Positions 9,455 to 16,724 of a stretch of DNA of 64,000 bases are shown here, one piece after another. The stretch is from an uncultured Prevotella sp. (lineage in GTDB: Bacteria; Bacteroidota; Bacteroidia; Bacteroidales; Bacteroidaceae): NCBI GenBank assembly GCA_902798285.1, contig CADBVZ010000001.1, positions 1 through 64,000 on the forward strand. Reading direction: 5' to 3'. The first letter of the stretch is position 1. Each line of letters opens with the position of its first letter. The notes beneath the pieces were generated by a model. That model had not been told where the DNA came from, searched no databases, and saw only the letters and a program-made list of their open reading frames with translations. A program made the translations under genes and the position numbers.

Positions 9455-10501
9455 ATGTACAAAATCAGATTCACCCCCTATCGCAAAGGTCTGGGCACGA
9501 TTATGAGCCGTCAGACAAAAGGTCATAACCTCACATCGCTCGACGGGCGCTACCAGTTCATCCTCGACAACAGTTGCGAGGAGCCAGACTTCTGGGTGGT
9601 GCAGGGAAAGGGCGTTCGCGAGGACCAGACTTGCCATGTGGCCCCTGAGAACACCATCATGCTGACCACCGAGCCGCGATCGGTACTGGTGTATCCGGAT
9701 GAATATCTGAAGCAATTTGGTATGGTATGCACATGTCAGGAACAGACAAAGCATCCGAATGTACACTTCGGACCCGCTATCCTGCCTTGGTTTGTGGGCT
9801 ATACGGAGGATGAGACTGGGGCATGCCAGTACACGCTTGATTATGACAAGCTGATTCAGCCATCGGATGTCAAGGAGAAAACCAAACTCATCAGTGTCAT
9901 CACCAGCAACAAAGCCTTTACGCAGGGACACTTGGACCGTATACGTTTCGTGGAGAAGTTGAAGGCGCACTATGGCGATCAACTTGATGTGTTCGGACGT
10001 GGATTCAGAAGCTTTGATGACAAATGGGATGTGCTTCGTCCGTACAAATACCACATCGTGATTGAGAACACCTCGCAACGCTATTATTGGACGGAGAAAA
10101 TATCGGATTGCTATCTGGCTGAGACATTCCCATTCTATTATGGATGTACTAATCTGGATGACTTTTTCCCCGGGGAGTCGTTCTTAAGAATTAACGTCCG
10201 CGAGCCTGATAACGCCATCGAGATCATTGACAAGGCCATCAAAGCTGAGAAATTCGAGGCTTCCATGAATGTGTTGGCGGAATGTAAAAAGCGGGTGTTG
10301 AACGAGTATAACATGTTTGAATATGTGGCTCGACTCTGCGATACACTGAATCCGGAAGCCAAGAAGCAGGAGGTAACCATTCACCCCTGCCGCTCAGGAC
10401 TCACTTGGGAGAACTTCGTAAACTACACCTTCAAGCGCAATTATTATGAGCTTCTTACCAAACTGCATTATTGGAAAGAAGGAAATAAATTGAAGGAGTA
10501 A
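9455..10501 (+). CDS. Glycosyltransferase family 10 (alpha-fucosyltransferase-like)
   Basis: A 348-residue protein of the GT10 fold. The family signature is clear: FGRGF, then YKYHIVIENTSQRYYWTEKI, then AETFPFYYGCTNLDDFFP, corresponding to the GDP-fucose-binding region of bacterial alpha-1,3/1,4-fucosyltransferases. No signal peptide, so it should act at the cytoplasmic face on a surface glycan. The open frame extends far upstream, opposite the acyltransferase gene, but homology begins near the ATG at 9455; a second in-frame ATG is at 9503. Confidence 0.85.
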   Translation: MYKIRFTPYRKGLGTIMSRQTKGHNLTSLDGRYQFILDNSCEEPDFWVVQGKGVREDQTCHVAPENTIMLTTEPRSVLVYPDEYLKQFGMVCTCQEQTKHPNVHFGPAILPWFVGYTEDETGACQYTLDYDKLIQPSDVKEKTKLISVITSNKAFTQGHLDRIRFVEKLKAHYGDQLDVFGRGFRSFDDKWDVLRPYKYHIVIENTSQRYYWTEKISDCYLAETFPFYYGCTNLDDFFPGESFLRINVREPDNAIEIIDKAIKAEKFEASMNVLAECKKRVLNEYNMFEYVARLCDTLNPEAKKQEVTIHPCRSGLTWENFVNYTFKRNYYELLTKLHYWKEGNKLKE

Positions 10502-10504
10502 AAT

Positions 10505-11233
10505 CTACAGAAGCTCTGGAGGAAGCAACTGGGTTGCTTTCTCAAAATCCTCGGGGGTATCGAGCTCGTATGAGAAATAACGGGTGGTATCAATCACCTT
10601 AAACGTGTGGCCCTGAGGTATCAACCGCTCGAAAGCACGCTCATAGAAGATATCGATTAATCCCTCCTTCTCTATCATCTGGTCAAGTTCACGATAGAGA
10701 GCCTCACTATAGTCGGCTGTCATCTTCTCGATACCTACACTTTCGCCCACGGCATCCTCTACACGACAGGTCTTGCTGATTTCGGTGATGCGATTATCGG
10801 CATCAACCACAATCTTCATCTCCTCCTCGCCCAACTCATGACGATTCAAAGCCAGAGCGGGTTCTGATTGACGTGCCACCTCAGCTATCGCCTTGGGATC
10901 GCAGAGGATATCGCTATCCATGAGCAGGAATTCCTTGCCGCGAACCTTCTGACCTGCCATCCAAAGAGAGTAGATATTGTTATTGTGCTCGTAATCGGCG
11001 TTATGTAAAAAGTGAATAGTGAATAGTGAATAGTGAATAGTGAGGAAATCGCGAATCATATTAGCACGATAGCCCGTTACCACTACAAATTCTGTGATGC
11101 CCGTAGCAGCCATCGCATCAACGGTGCGTTGAAGCAGGGTCTTACCTCCTACCTCCAATAAACATTTGGGCTTTGTATCCGTTAAGGGCCTCAGGCGCTT
11201 AGCCATGCCCGCCGCTAAAATAACACCTATCAT
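10505..11233 (-). CDS. LicC-like nucleotidyltransferase (phosphocholine/phospho-amino-alcohol cytidylyltransferase type)
   Basis: A 242-residue nucleotidyltransferase. The N-terminus has the NTP-binding signature LAAGMAKRLRPLTDTKPK with LLEVGGKTLL; YEHNNNIYSLW and LLMDSDIL match the LicC/PntC subgroup, which makes CDP-choline or CDP-aminoethylphosphonate. The substrate is inferred. Residues about 64-75 (LTIHYSLFTIHF) are encoded by a perfect GTGAATA heptamer tract (11012-11043), so change by one repeat unit would frameshift the gene. The start overlaps the end of the HisC-like gene by four bases. Confidence 0.82.
   Translation of the reverse strand: MIGVILAAGMAKRLRPLTDTKPKCLLEVGGKTLLQRTVDAMAATGITEFVVVTGYRANMIRDFLTIHYSLFTIHFLHNADYEHNNNIYSLWMAGQKVRGKEFLLMDSDILCDPKAIAEVARQSEPALALNRHELGEEEMKIVVDADNRITEISKTCRVEDAVGESVGIEKMTADYSEALYRELDQMIEKEGLIDIFYERAFERLIPQGHTFKVIDTTRYFSYELDTPEDFEKATQLLPPELL
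11012..11043. repeat. Perfect GTGAATA heptanucleotide tract inside the LicC-like gene
   Basis: Four perfect GTGAATA units (11012-11039) plus GTGA. Read on the coding (minus) strand it gives a seven-residue repeat of the type IHYSLFT. Confidence 0.97.
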
Positions 11234-12270
11234 AAGCAGCGGAGGATGGTATCAACAACGGTCTGAGTCTGTTCCTTACGTCCCAACGTGATTCGCAAGC
11301 ACTCCTCAAGACCCTTATCGGTCATGAACTTAATCTTATAATCCTGCTCAGCAAGAGCCTTCTGAAGTTTCTCCTTGATGGCAATGGGGTACTTGATGAG
11401 GATGAAGTTGGCCACGCTCTTATAAACCTTGAAACCTGGCTTATCGCCCAACTCCTTCTTATACAACTGACGTCCCCACTCCATATCATCAGCCACACGG
11501 CGATAATGCTCATCGCTATCGAGAGCTGCCAGAGCCACAGCCTCAGAGAAACGGTTGTAGCCTAAGTACTTATTGATATAGCTTACGAAGTGGTCGTGGC
11601 CCGCACCGATGAATCCGAAACCACAACGCAAACCGGGAAGTCCGTAGAACTTAGAAAGTGTGCGCGAGATAATCAGGTTGGCATACTTATTCACCAACGG
11701 AGCGATATAATCGGTATCCGAGGTGATGAAGCTGGCATAAGCCTCATCGATGAGTACCATCGTATCTCCGGGGATATTCTCCATGATACGACCTATCTCC
11801 TCAGGGGTCAGACTATTACCCGTGGGATTGTTGGGCGAAGCCAGCAACAGCATACGGGGATGGATGCGATTGGTGTACTCGATGACCTCATCGACATCGT
11901 AGGCGAAGGTATCATCTTGTTCGTGCAGAGGATACATCTCGAAGGTGCCATAGCACTCGCTGGCTACCTTATTATAATACCACCATGAGAATTCGGGAAT
12001 CAGAATCTTCTTATTGTCACCTTTCATCAGGTAATAGTGGATGGCATTCTTCAGGATATCCTCACCGCCATAGGCCAGGAGCACCTGCTCCTCAGGAACG
12101 TTATAAATCTCACTGAGGCGTACGGATACCACACTCTTCTTACCCTGATCGTAGATACGGGTGTAGAAGCAGAGGGTCTTGGGATCGAAATTCTTAATGG
12201 CCTCAACCACCTTCTGACTGGGTTCGAAATTGAACTCGTTTCTATCGAGAAAATTCATCTTGTTTTCCAT
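11230..12270 (-). CDS. HisC-like class I/II PLP-dependent aminotransferase
   Basis: A 346-residue fold-type I PLP enzyme related to histidinol-phosphate aminotransferase and to CobD-type phosphothreonine decarboxylases. Visible motifs are ASPNNPTGN, VLIDEAYASF, the PLP-lysine region SRTLSKFYGLPGLRCGFG, and the C-terminal arginine in CLRITLG. No other histidine-biosynthesis gene is near; coupling to a cytidylyltransferase and proximity to a TagF-like gene suggest a role in making a phospho-amino-alcohol for the surface. This is inference; a HisC role is not excluded. An alternative ATG lies 12 bases further in. Confidence 0.8.
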   Translation of the reverse strand: MENKMNFLDRNEFNFEPSQKVVEAIKNFDPKTLCFYTRIYDQGKKSVVSVRLSEIYNVPEEQVLLAYGGEDILKNAIHYYLMKGDNKKILIPEFSWWYYNKVASECYGTFEMYPLHEQDDTFAYDVDEVIEYTNRIHPRMLLLASPNNPTGNSLTPEEIGRIMENIPGDTMVLIDEAYASFITSDTDYIAPLVNKYANLIISRTLSKFYGLPGLRCGFGFIGAGHDHFVSYINKYLGYNRFSEAVALAALDSDEHYRRVADDMEWGRQLYKKELGDKPGFKVYKSVANFILIKYPIAIKEKLQKALAEQDYKIKFMTDKGLEECLRITLGRKEQTQTVVDTILRCL

Positions 12271-12284
12271 CTTAACATCATTTT

Positions 12285-12369
12285 GGGTGCAAAGATACGA
12301 ATAAGTGAGAGAAAAACCAAATTTATTTGAGTTTTTCCGAACGTGAGTATCTTCGAGCGAAGCTCAAAG
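12285..12369 (-). repeat. 85-base promoter-bearing dispersed repeat, copy B
   Basis: Reverse-complement match to 1335-1419 (7 mismatches in 85). Its TATCTTTG box drives the HisC-like gene, as copy A drives miaB. Confidence 0.8.
12290..12297 (-). promoter_or_regulatory. Promoter -7 box of the HisC-like/LicC-like operon
   Basis: TATCTTTG on the minus strand, 19 bases from the ATG, inside repeat copy B. Confidence 0.65.
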
Positions 12370-12398
12370 TTAAAATTATCCCCGATATAATTAACTTT

Positions 12399-13451
12399 TT
12401 ATCCCTTTTTAATACGTCCGAACGTCTTGATACTGGTATATTTACGCCAGATATTAAGTTTACGATATGGAGGAACACCATGACGACGGATATAATCGCG
12501 AGCCCCTTCGAGCATGCGATGTCCCACCTGACCATCGAGATAGGGATCGTAATTCTCAATCACCCAACGGCGCAACTCCTTCATGCTATCACCCTCCATC
12601 ACCTCATCGTAAGCCTGACAAAGTTCCTCAGGTTGTTGCATATTGCGCCAATAGATATCCTTCGCTACGGCACGAAGGGTAATTACGGGTTTGTCGAGTA
12701 ACAAGAACTCGTAAATCGTTGACGAGGTATCGCTGATCATGGCATCGCTCATAAGCATATATTTCGTCACGGTATAATCATCAATCCACAGCATACCTTC
12801 TGTCTTAGCGGCCAACTCTCGGTATTCATCCATAATCTCGGGCTTCGTTAGCGGGTGGAACTTCAACAGAAGCAGCACATCCTTCTGCTTAACGAAATCT
12901 ACCAAGGCCTGCTGCATATATGGCAGTGAGGTGAGCGATGGTGAGAATGTGGGCGCGTAAAGCACAATCTTTCTGCGTCCACTTTCCTTCAACAAACGTT
13001 CACGCTCGGCATCGTAAGTATGGAGATTGCGGAATATCCAGTCTTGACGGGGCCATCCCGTTTCGAGCACCTCGAAATCCTTGTATTTCTTGGCGAGTCG
13101 TTCGAAACCTTTCGTAAAGAACGGTCCCTGCGTGAAATAAGTATCGAAATAGCGTCGGATCACCCAGTGGTCCTTCTTCTCTGCTGCATAGCCATGGAAC
13201 ACCTGGATCTTCACACCAGAGAGATAGTAAGGAACAATATTACCTGGCACGAAGACAGCCTCGGGATGGAAGTCATAGATTTCCTGAATGCTGCTGGTCC
13301 ACTCCACCTCTCCATCGAGTGGGAACTCCTTGATGCGCTTGGCATGAACATACCAGAGCATGGTGTTGCCACCCTCACGCAAAGCCTCATCGTGGATAGG
13401 TTTGAGGATGTCGATGGCGTATTTGTTTTCGCAGAATAATACTATTTTCAT
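12399..13451 (-). CDS. CDP-glycerol:glycerophosphotransferase family (TagB/TagF-like)
   Basis: A 350-residue GT-B-like enzyme. It shows the family pattern VFHGYAAEKKDH, LETGWPRQDW, IVLYAPTFSPS, LLKFHPL and SDTSSTIYEFLLLDKPVI. In Gram-positives this family polymerises or primes wall teichoic acid from CDP-glycerol or CDP-ribitol; in Bacteroidota it sits in surface-glycan loci. The start is the ATG at 13449-13451, downstream of the promoter box, rather than an ATG 45 bases further out that would place the box inside the coding region. Confidence 0.82.
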   Translation of the reverse strand: MKIVLFCENKYAIDILKPIHDEALREGGNTMLWYVHAKRIKEFPLDGEVEWTSSIQEIYDFHPEAVFVPGNIVPYYLSGVKIQVFHGYAAEKKDHWVIRRYFDTYFTQGPFFTKGFERLAKKYKDFEVLETGWPRQDWIFRNLHTYDAERERLLKESGRRKIVLYAPTFSPSLTSLPYMQQALVDFVKQKDVLLLLKFHPLTKPEIMDEYRELAAKTEGMLWIDDYTVTKYMLMSDAMISDTSSTIYEFLLLDKPVITLRAVAKDIYWRNMQQPEELCQAYDEVMEGDSMKELRRWVIENYDPYLDGQVGHRMLEGARDYIRRHGVPPYRKLNIWRKYTSIKTFGRIKKG

Positions 13452-13474
13452 CTTCGCTAGTGTTTTATTTGGGG

Positions 13475-13482
13475 CAAAGGTA
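13475..13482 (-). promoter_or_regulatory. Promoter -7 box of the TagF-like gene
   Basis: TACCTTTG on the minus strand, 23 bases from the ATG at 13451. Confidence 0.6.
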
Positions 13483-13500
13483 CAAAAAATAATCAAAAAT

Positions 13501-13535
13501 ATGCATTATGCATGATTAATTATGAATTATTTACT
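13501..13535. repeat. Heptanucleotide repeat between the TagF-like and gtrA promoters
   Basis: Degenerate 7-base units ATGCATT, ATGCATG, ATTAATT, ATGAATT, ATTTACT, running into the gtrA -7 box. Confidence 0.75.
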
Positions 13536-13542
13536 ACCTTTG
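13535..13542 (+). promoter_or_regulatory. Promoter -7 box of the GtrA gene
   Basis: TACCTTTG ending four bases before the ATG at 13547; a leaderless or near-leaderless mRNA is expected. Confidence 0.6.
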
Positions 13543-13546
13543 CAGC

Positions 13547-13948
13547 ATGAAAATCCAAGATTTGTTCAAGAAAGAGACGATTGGCGAGCTATTCAGATTC
13601 GGAATAGTAGGTGTTTTGGCTGTTGCCATTCACTATGCCATCTATTGGATTCTGCAATACTGGATTGACGTAAACATCGCCTTCACCATAGGCTACATCA
13701 TCAGTTTCTTTGCCAATTACTACCTCTCAGCCCATTTCACCTTCCGAGAGGACACCAACAAAAAGAATGGTGCCGGTTTTGCTGGGGCACATATTTTTAA
13801 TTACTTCCTGCAACTGGGACTTTTCAACTTCTTCCTTTGGATAGGTGTACACAGAATCCTAGCGCCATTTGCTGTGTTCTGCATCTCTGTACCCACCAAT
13901 TTCGTGGTTGTCAGATTTGTCTTCAAGCATTTCAGGAAGAAGGATTAA
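13547..13948 (+). CDS. GtrA-family membrane protein
   Basis: A 133-residue protein with four predicted membrane helices of the GtrA/DPMS family (FRFGIVGVLAVAIHYAIYWI, AFTIGYIISFFANYYLSAHFTF). GtrA-type proteins are thought to flip polyprenyl-phosphate-linked sugars for surface-polysaccharide modification. It overlaps the convergent HHH gene by four bases. It sits beside the TagF-like and LicC-like genes, which fits a surface-glycan role. Confidence 0.88.
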   Translation: MKIQDLFKKETIGELFRFGIVGVLAVAIHYAIYWILQYWIDVNIAFTIGYIISFFANYYLSAHFTFREDTNKKNGAGFAGAHIFNYFLQLGLFNFFLWIGVHRILAPFAVFCISVPTNFVVVRFVFKHFRKKD

Positions 13949-15930
13949 ATCCTCCAACGCAACTGTATATCGAGATCGGTTTGGGAGGAGCCGTCTATCA
14001 GTTGATAGCTGCTGCCTATCTGATTCCTATCAAAATAGTCAGTAATGCCAATCTTTGCCGTTAGCAACAGATTCTTACCTAGATTCGCCCTAGCCATAAG
14101 CCAATAGCGGATACCCTTGCCAGAGAATTGATTCATGGAATAGGTGTAAAGCGGTCCCTGTTCATAGAGCCATACCCTACTATCATAACTATCCGTACGG
14201 AAATAACCTGTCCCAGCGTTCAGCCTCAGCCACTCACGGGTATACGACACACTCTCGCTAATCATAGCTCCCCACTCACCATCGCCATAGGCACAATAGC
14301 CGCCATCTATCTGGGTTCTACATCCCAGTCCGCCATCGTTGGTGTATTCCGCACTCAGACGTCCACGATGCTCCCAATGATTCTCCAAGGCCTTCTTCTT
14401 TTCATCGTCCTGTTGTTTCATCCTCACTCGATATCGCGCTCCGAAGTTCCAGTGCTGCCCTGTATAAGCCATCTGCAGAAGCTGATCCCAAGAATGGGAT
14501 GATTGTGACACCTGATACCTGGCCCAAGCGAAATAGGCATAGTCTGCATAGGTAGAAAAACGGATTTTTGGCGAAGGCTGCCATGTCATACCAAGATAGA
14601 TGCCGCTTTCGTTCTGCGTTCGCCCACCATCACTATAACTCTGGGCATCGAGCGAGGTATATTTATAAGAGTAAAATCGTTGGAGAACCATCATGCTTAC
14701 CTCATCGGAGAGGCGGAAGTTCAGGGTATTGATGGTGGCGATATGGCCAGACTTATCAAGGGCCGTTTCACCATTCAAGGCCAGTTTATGACACACATAG
14801 CCATAGTCAAGACTTGTGTTTAGGAAATCCTGCCCCAGAGGATAATTCCTCTTATAAAGAGTTCCTGTACCTGGATGAAGCGATCTGTCAAGATGCACAT
14901 AGAGCGCATTCATACCCAAATGCAGTCCATGGGCTTCATAGCGTAAACTACCCCCTGTCTTCAAGGCATGAAGATTGTGTTTCTTTCCCATCTCCGTTTC
15001 CGTGCGATGATAGCCTGAGGTAAGAATGGTCTTGGCCGTAGAGTCTCTATTTAGTGTGGCATCCATGGCACTATACGATACAAAAGCCGTAGAACGCAAC
15101 CACTTCGTAAGACGGATGGTGCCCCCTACCCCTTGCAAATAATCGTCCGTTCGCGAGGAATGAGCCCTAAGGGTATTGGTGCTGCGTCCCATATTCTGAA
15201 GCATGGCAATCTTTCCCAATCCGAAGCTGTTGTTCATCACCAATCCCAGCCCCATCGAGACACGATAGTTACCTAATACCAACGTTTCTATCGCGCCAAT
15301 GTTCTTGAGTTGAAGATAAGGTGAATAGTAATCATAACCCCATTTGTTACGATGGGCAAAGAAAGGTTCACCAGCATCCTTCGAACCCACGAGTCCCAAC
15401 TTCACGTTGTCGCCATACGTAAACTGATAGCGGAACCAGTGGCGGTAAGGATCTCCCAAATAGCCTTTTTCATCGCCCTTGCGCTTATTAAAAGGTACAC
15501 GCATAGTTGCGGTTAGTTCGTGGTGTCCGTGTCGCAAAAGATCATCGAGGCTTTTCTTTCGTGGAGACTCTGTATCATCTATATATATAAAATAGGTAAG
15601 AAGTCGCCTTTGGGCATCACCCAACGAACGGATCATTCTCAACTCACCTGCTGACTTCATCGCACCATAACGATCGCGATACTCCATGAGTTCTTCTATC
15701 TGTTGGGCGGAAAGAAAAGGTAGTTCCTCCAGTTGTTCACGACTCACATCATTGAGATTCAGCGGATGCTGCTCGAGTTCACAAAGCAACTCATAGGTAC
15801 GTTCCCATGCTTCCGACTCTGCATCCTCAGCCGTCATTACCTCGTTGAGATAACGTTCCCAAGGACGTCCATCCTGAGCCTGCAGACCCAAGGGTATCAT
15901 CATCAAAACTGCTAAAATAATCACTTTCAT
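13945..15930 (-). CDS. Exported helix-hairpin-helix domain protein, probable outer-membrane barrel
   Basis: A 661-residue protein with a signal peptide (MKVIILAVLMMIPLGLQAQ). Residues about 50-100 hold a ComEA-like helix-hairpin-helix pair (LNLNDVSREQLEELPFLSA, then a second half). The rest is rich in alternating aromatic beta strands (YRVSMGLGL, YRVRMK) ending IQLRWRI, as in outer-membrane barrels. Members of this Bacteroidota family are unassigned; DNA uptake is sometimes suggested from the HHH part but is not shown here. An in-frame ATG 57 bases upstream would overlap the promoter box, so the inner ATG is preferred. Confidence 0.75.
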   Translation of the reverse strand: MKVIILAVLMMIPLGLQAQDGRPWERYLNEVMTAEDAESEAWERTYELLCELEQHPLNLNDVSREQLEELPFLSAQQIEELMEYRDRYGAMKSAGELRMIRSLGDAQRRLLTYFIYIDDTESPRKKSLDDLLRHGHHELTATMRVPFNKRKGDEKGYLGDPYRHWFRYQFTYGDNVKLGLVGSKDAGEPFFAHRNKWGYDYYSPYLQLKNIGAIETLVLGNYRVSMGLGLVMNNSFGLGKIAMLQNMGRSTNTLRAHSSRTDDYLQGVGGTIRLTKWLRSTAFVSYSAMDATLNRDSTAKTILTSGYHRTETEMGKKHNLHALKTGGSLRYEAHGLHLGMNALYVHLDRSLHPGTGTLYKRNYPLGQDFLNTSLDYGYVCHKLALNGETALDKSGHIATINTLNFRLSDEVSMMVLQRFYSYKYTSLDAQSYSDGGRTQNESGIYLGMTWQPSPKIRFSTYADYAYFAWARYQVSQSSHSWDQLLQMAYTGQHWNFGARYRVRMKQQDDEKKKALENHWEHRGRLSAEYTNDGGLGCRTQIDGGYCAYGDGEWGAMISESVSYTREWLRLNAGTGYFRTDSYDSRVWLYEQGPLYTYSMNQFSGKGIRYWLMARANLGKNLLLTAKIGITDYFDRNQIGSSYQLIDGSSQTDLDIQLRWRI

Positions 15931-15957
15931 TATCCTGATCGTAAGGTTTATGGTTTG

Positions 15958-15965
15958 CAAAGGTA
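15958..15965 (-). promoter_or_regulatory. Promoter -7 box of the HHH protein gene
   Basis: TACCTTTG on the minus strand, 27 bases from the ATG at 15930. Confidence 0.6.
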
Positions 15966-16019
15966 TTATAAATCTCTGAAAAAACAAAAAGAATATTTGG
16001 ATTTCTCACGGATACTCCG

Positions 16020-16027
16020 TATTTTTG
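16020..16027 (+). promoter_or_regulatory. Promoter -7 box of the DUF4294 gene
   Basis: TATTTTTG followed after 8 bases by the ATG. The surrounding sequence (TTTGG, CTCAC, CACCCGAAATGAAG) looks like a diverged copy of the 85-base promoter repeat. Confidence 0.6.
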
Positions 16028-16035
16028 CACCCGAA

Positions 16036-16701
16036 ATGAAGACATTGTGCCAATATAACCCGTGGATTAAGCGAATGGTGATGCTATTATTCACTATTCA
16101 TTGTTCACTATTCACCTCATTTGCTCAAGAAAAGCAAATGACGGCTGAGCAGGTTTTGGCAGATATGGATTCCCCCACCTTCGTGCCTACCGTTAAAGTG
16201 GGCAAGGTGCTCCATGAGGGTGACAGCATACAATATATGGAGATGAACAATGTTTATGTCTACCCGCAGCTTACATTTAAGAATAAAAAACAAGCTGAGT
16301 CGTACATGCGCCTTGTTAAAAACGTAAAGAAGGTGTTGCCTATAGCCAAGGAAGCGAGACAGATGCTAATCGAAACCACAGAGTATCTCGAGACCCTTCC
16401 CGATAAGAAATCGAAAGATGAGCATATCAAACGTGTGGAGGAGGACATCTTCCGTACTTATAAGCCAAAGATGAAGAAGCTCACCTACTCGCAAGGTAAG
16501 TTGCTTATTAAACTCATCGATCGCGAGTGTCATTCTTCCTCATACGATATGATCCAGGCTTTTATGGGCCCCATCCGTGCTGGTTTCTGGCAGGTATTCG
16601 CCTGGGGCTTTGGTGCCTCACTGAAGAAGGAGTACGATGCAAAAGGTGTGGATAGACTCACGGAACGAGTTGTTCTGATGGTAGAGGCTGGGCAGATTTA
16701 A
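16036..16701 (+). CDS. DUF4294 family exported protein
   Basis: A 221-residue protein of a Bacteroidota-specific family of unknown function. The body (EMNNVYVYPQLTFKNKKQ, YTYSQGK-like LTYSQGKLLIKLIDREC) fits DUF4294. The signal peptide is unusual: residues about 16-27 (LLFTIHCSLFTSFAQ region) are encoded by a degenerate heptamer tract at 16089-16116. The start is the ATG at 16036, eight bases behind the promoter box; the longer frame would begin inside the divergent promoter. Confidence 0.78.
   Translation: MKTLCQYNPWIKRMVMLLFTIHCSLFTSFAQEKQMTAEQVLADMDSPTFVPTVKVGKVLHEGDSIQYMEMNNVYVYPQLTFKNKKQAESYMRLVKNVKKVLPIAKEARQMLIETTEYLETLPDKKSKDEHIKRVEEDIFRTYKPKMKKLTYSQGKLLIKLIDRECHSSSYDMIQAFMGPIRAGFWQVFAWGFGASLKKEYDAKGVDRLTERVVLMVEAGQI
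16089..16116 (+). repeat. Heptanucleotide repeat encoding the DUF4294 signal peptide core
   Basis: Units ATTCACT, ATTCATT, GTTCACT, ATTCACC inside the coding sequence. Confidence 0.85.
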
Positions 16702-16724
16702 TAAAGAAACAACATCATACATAT

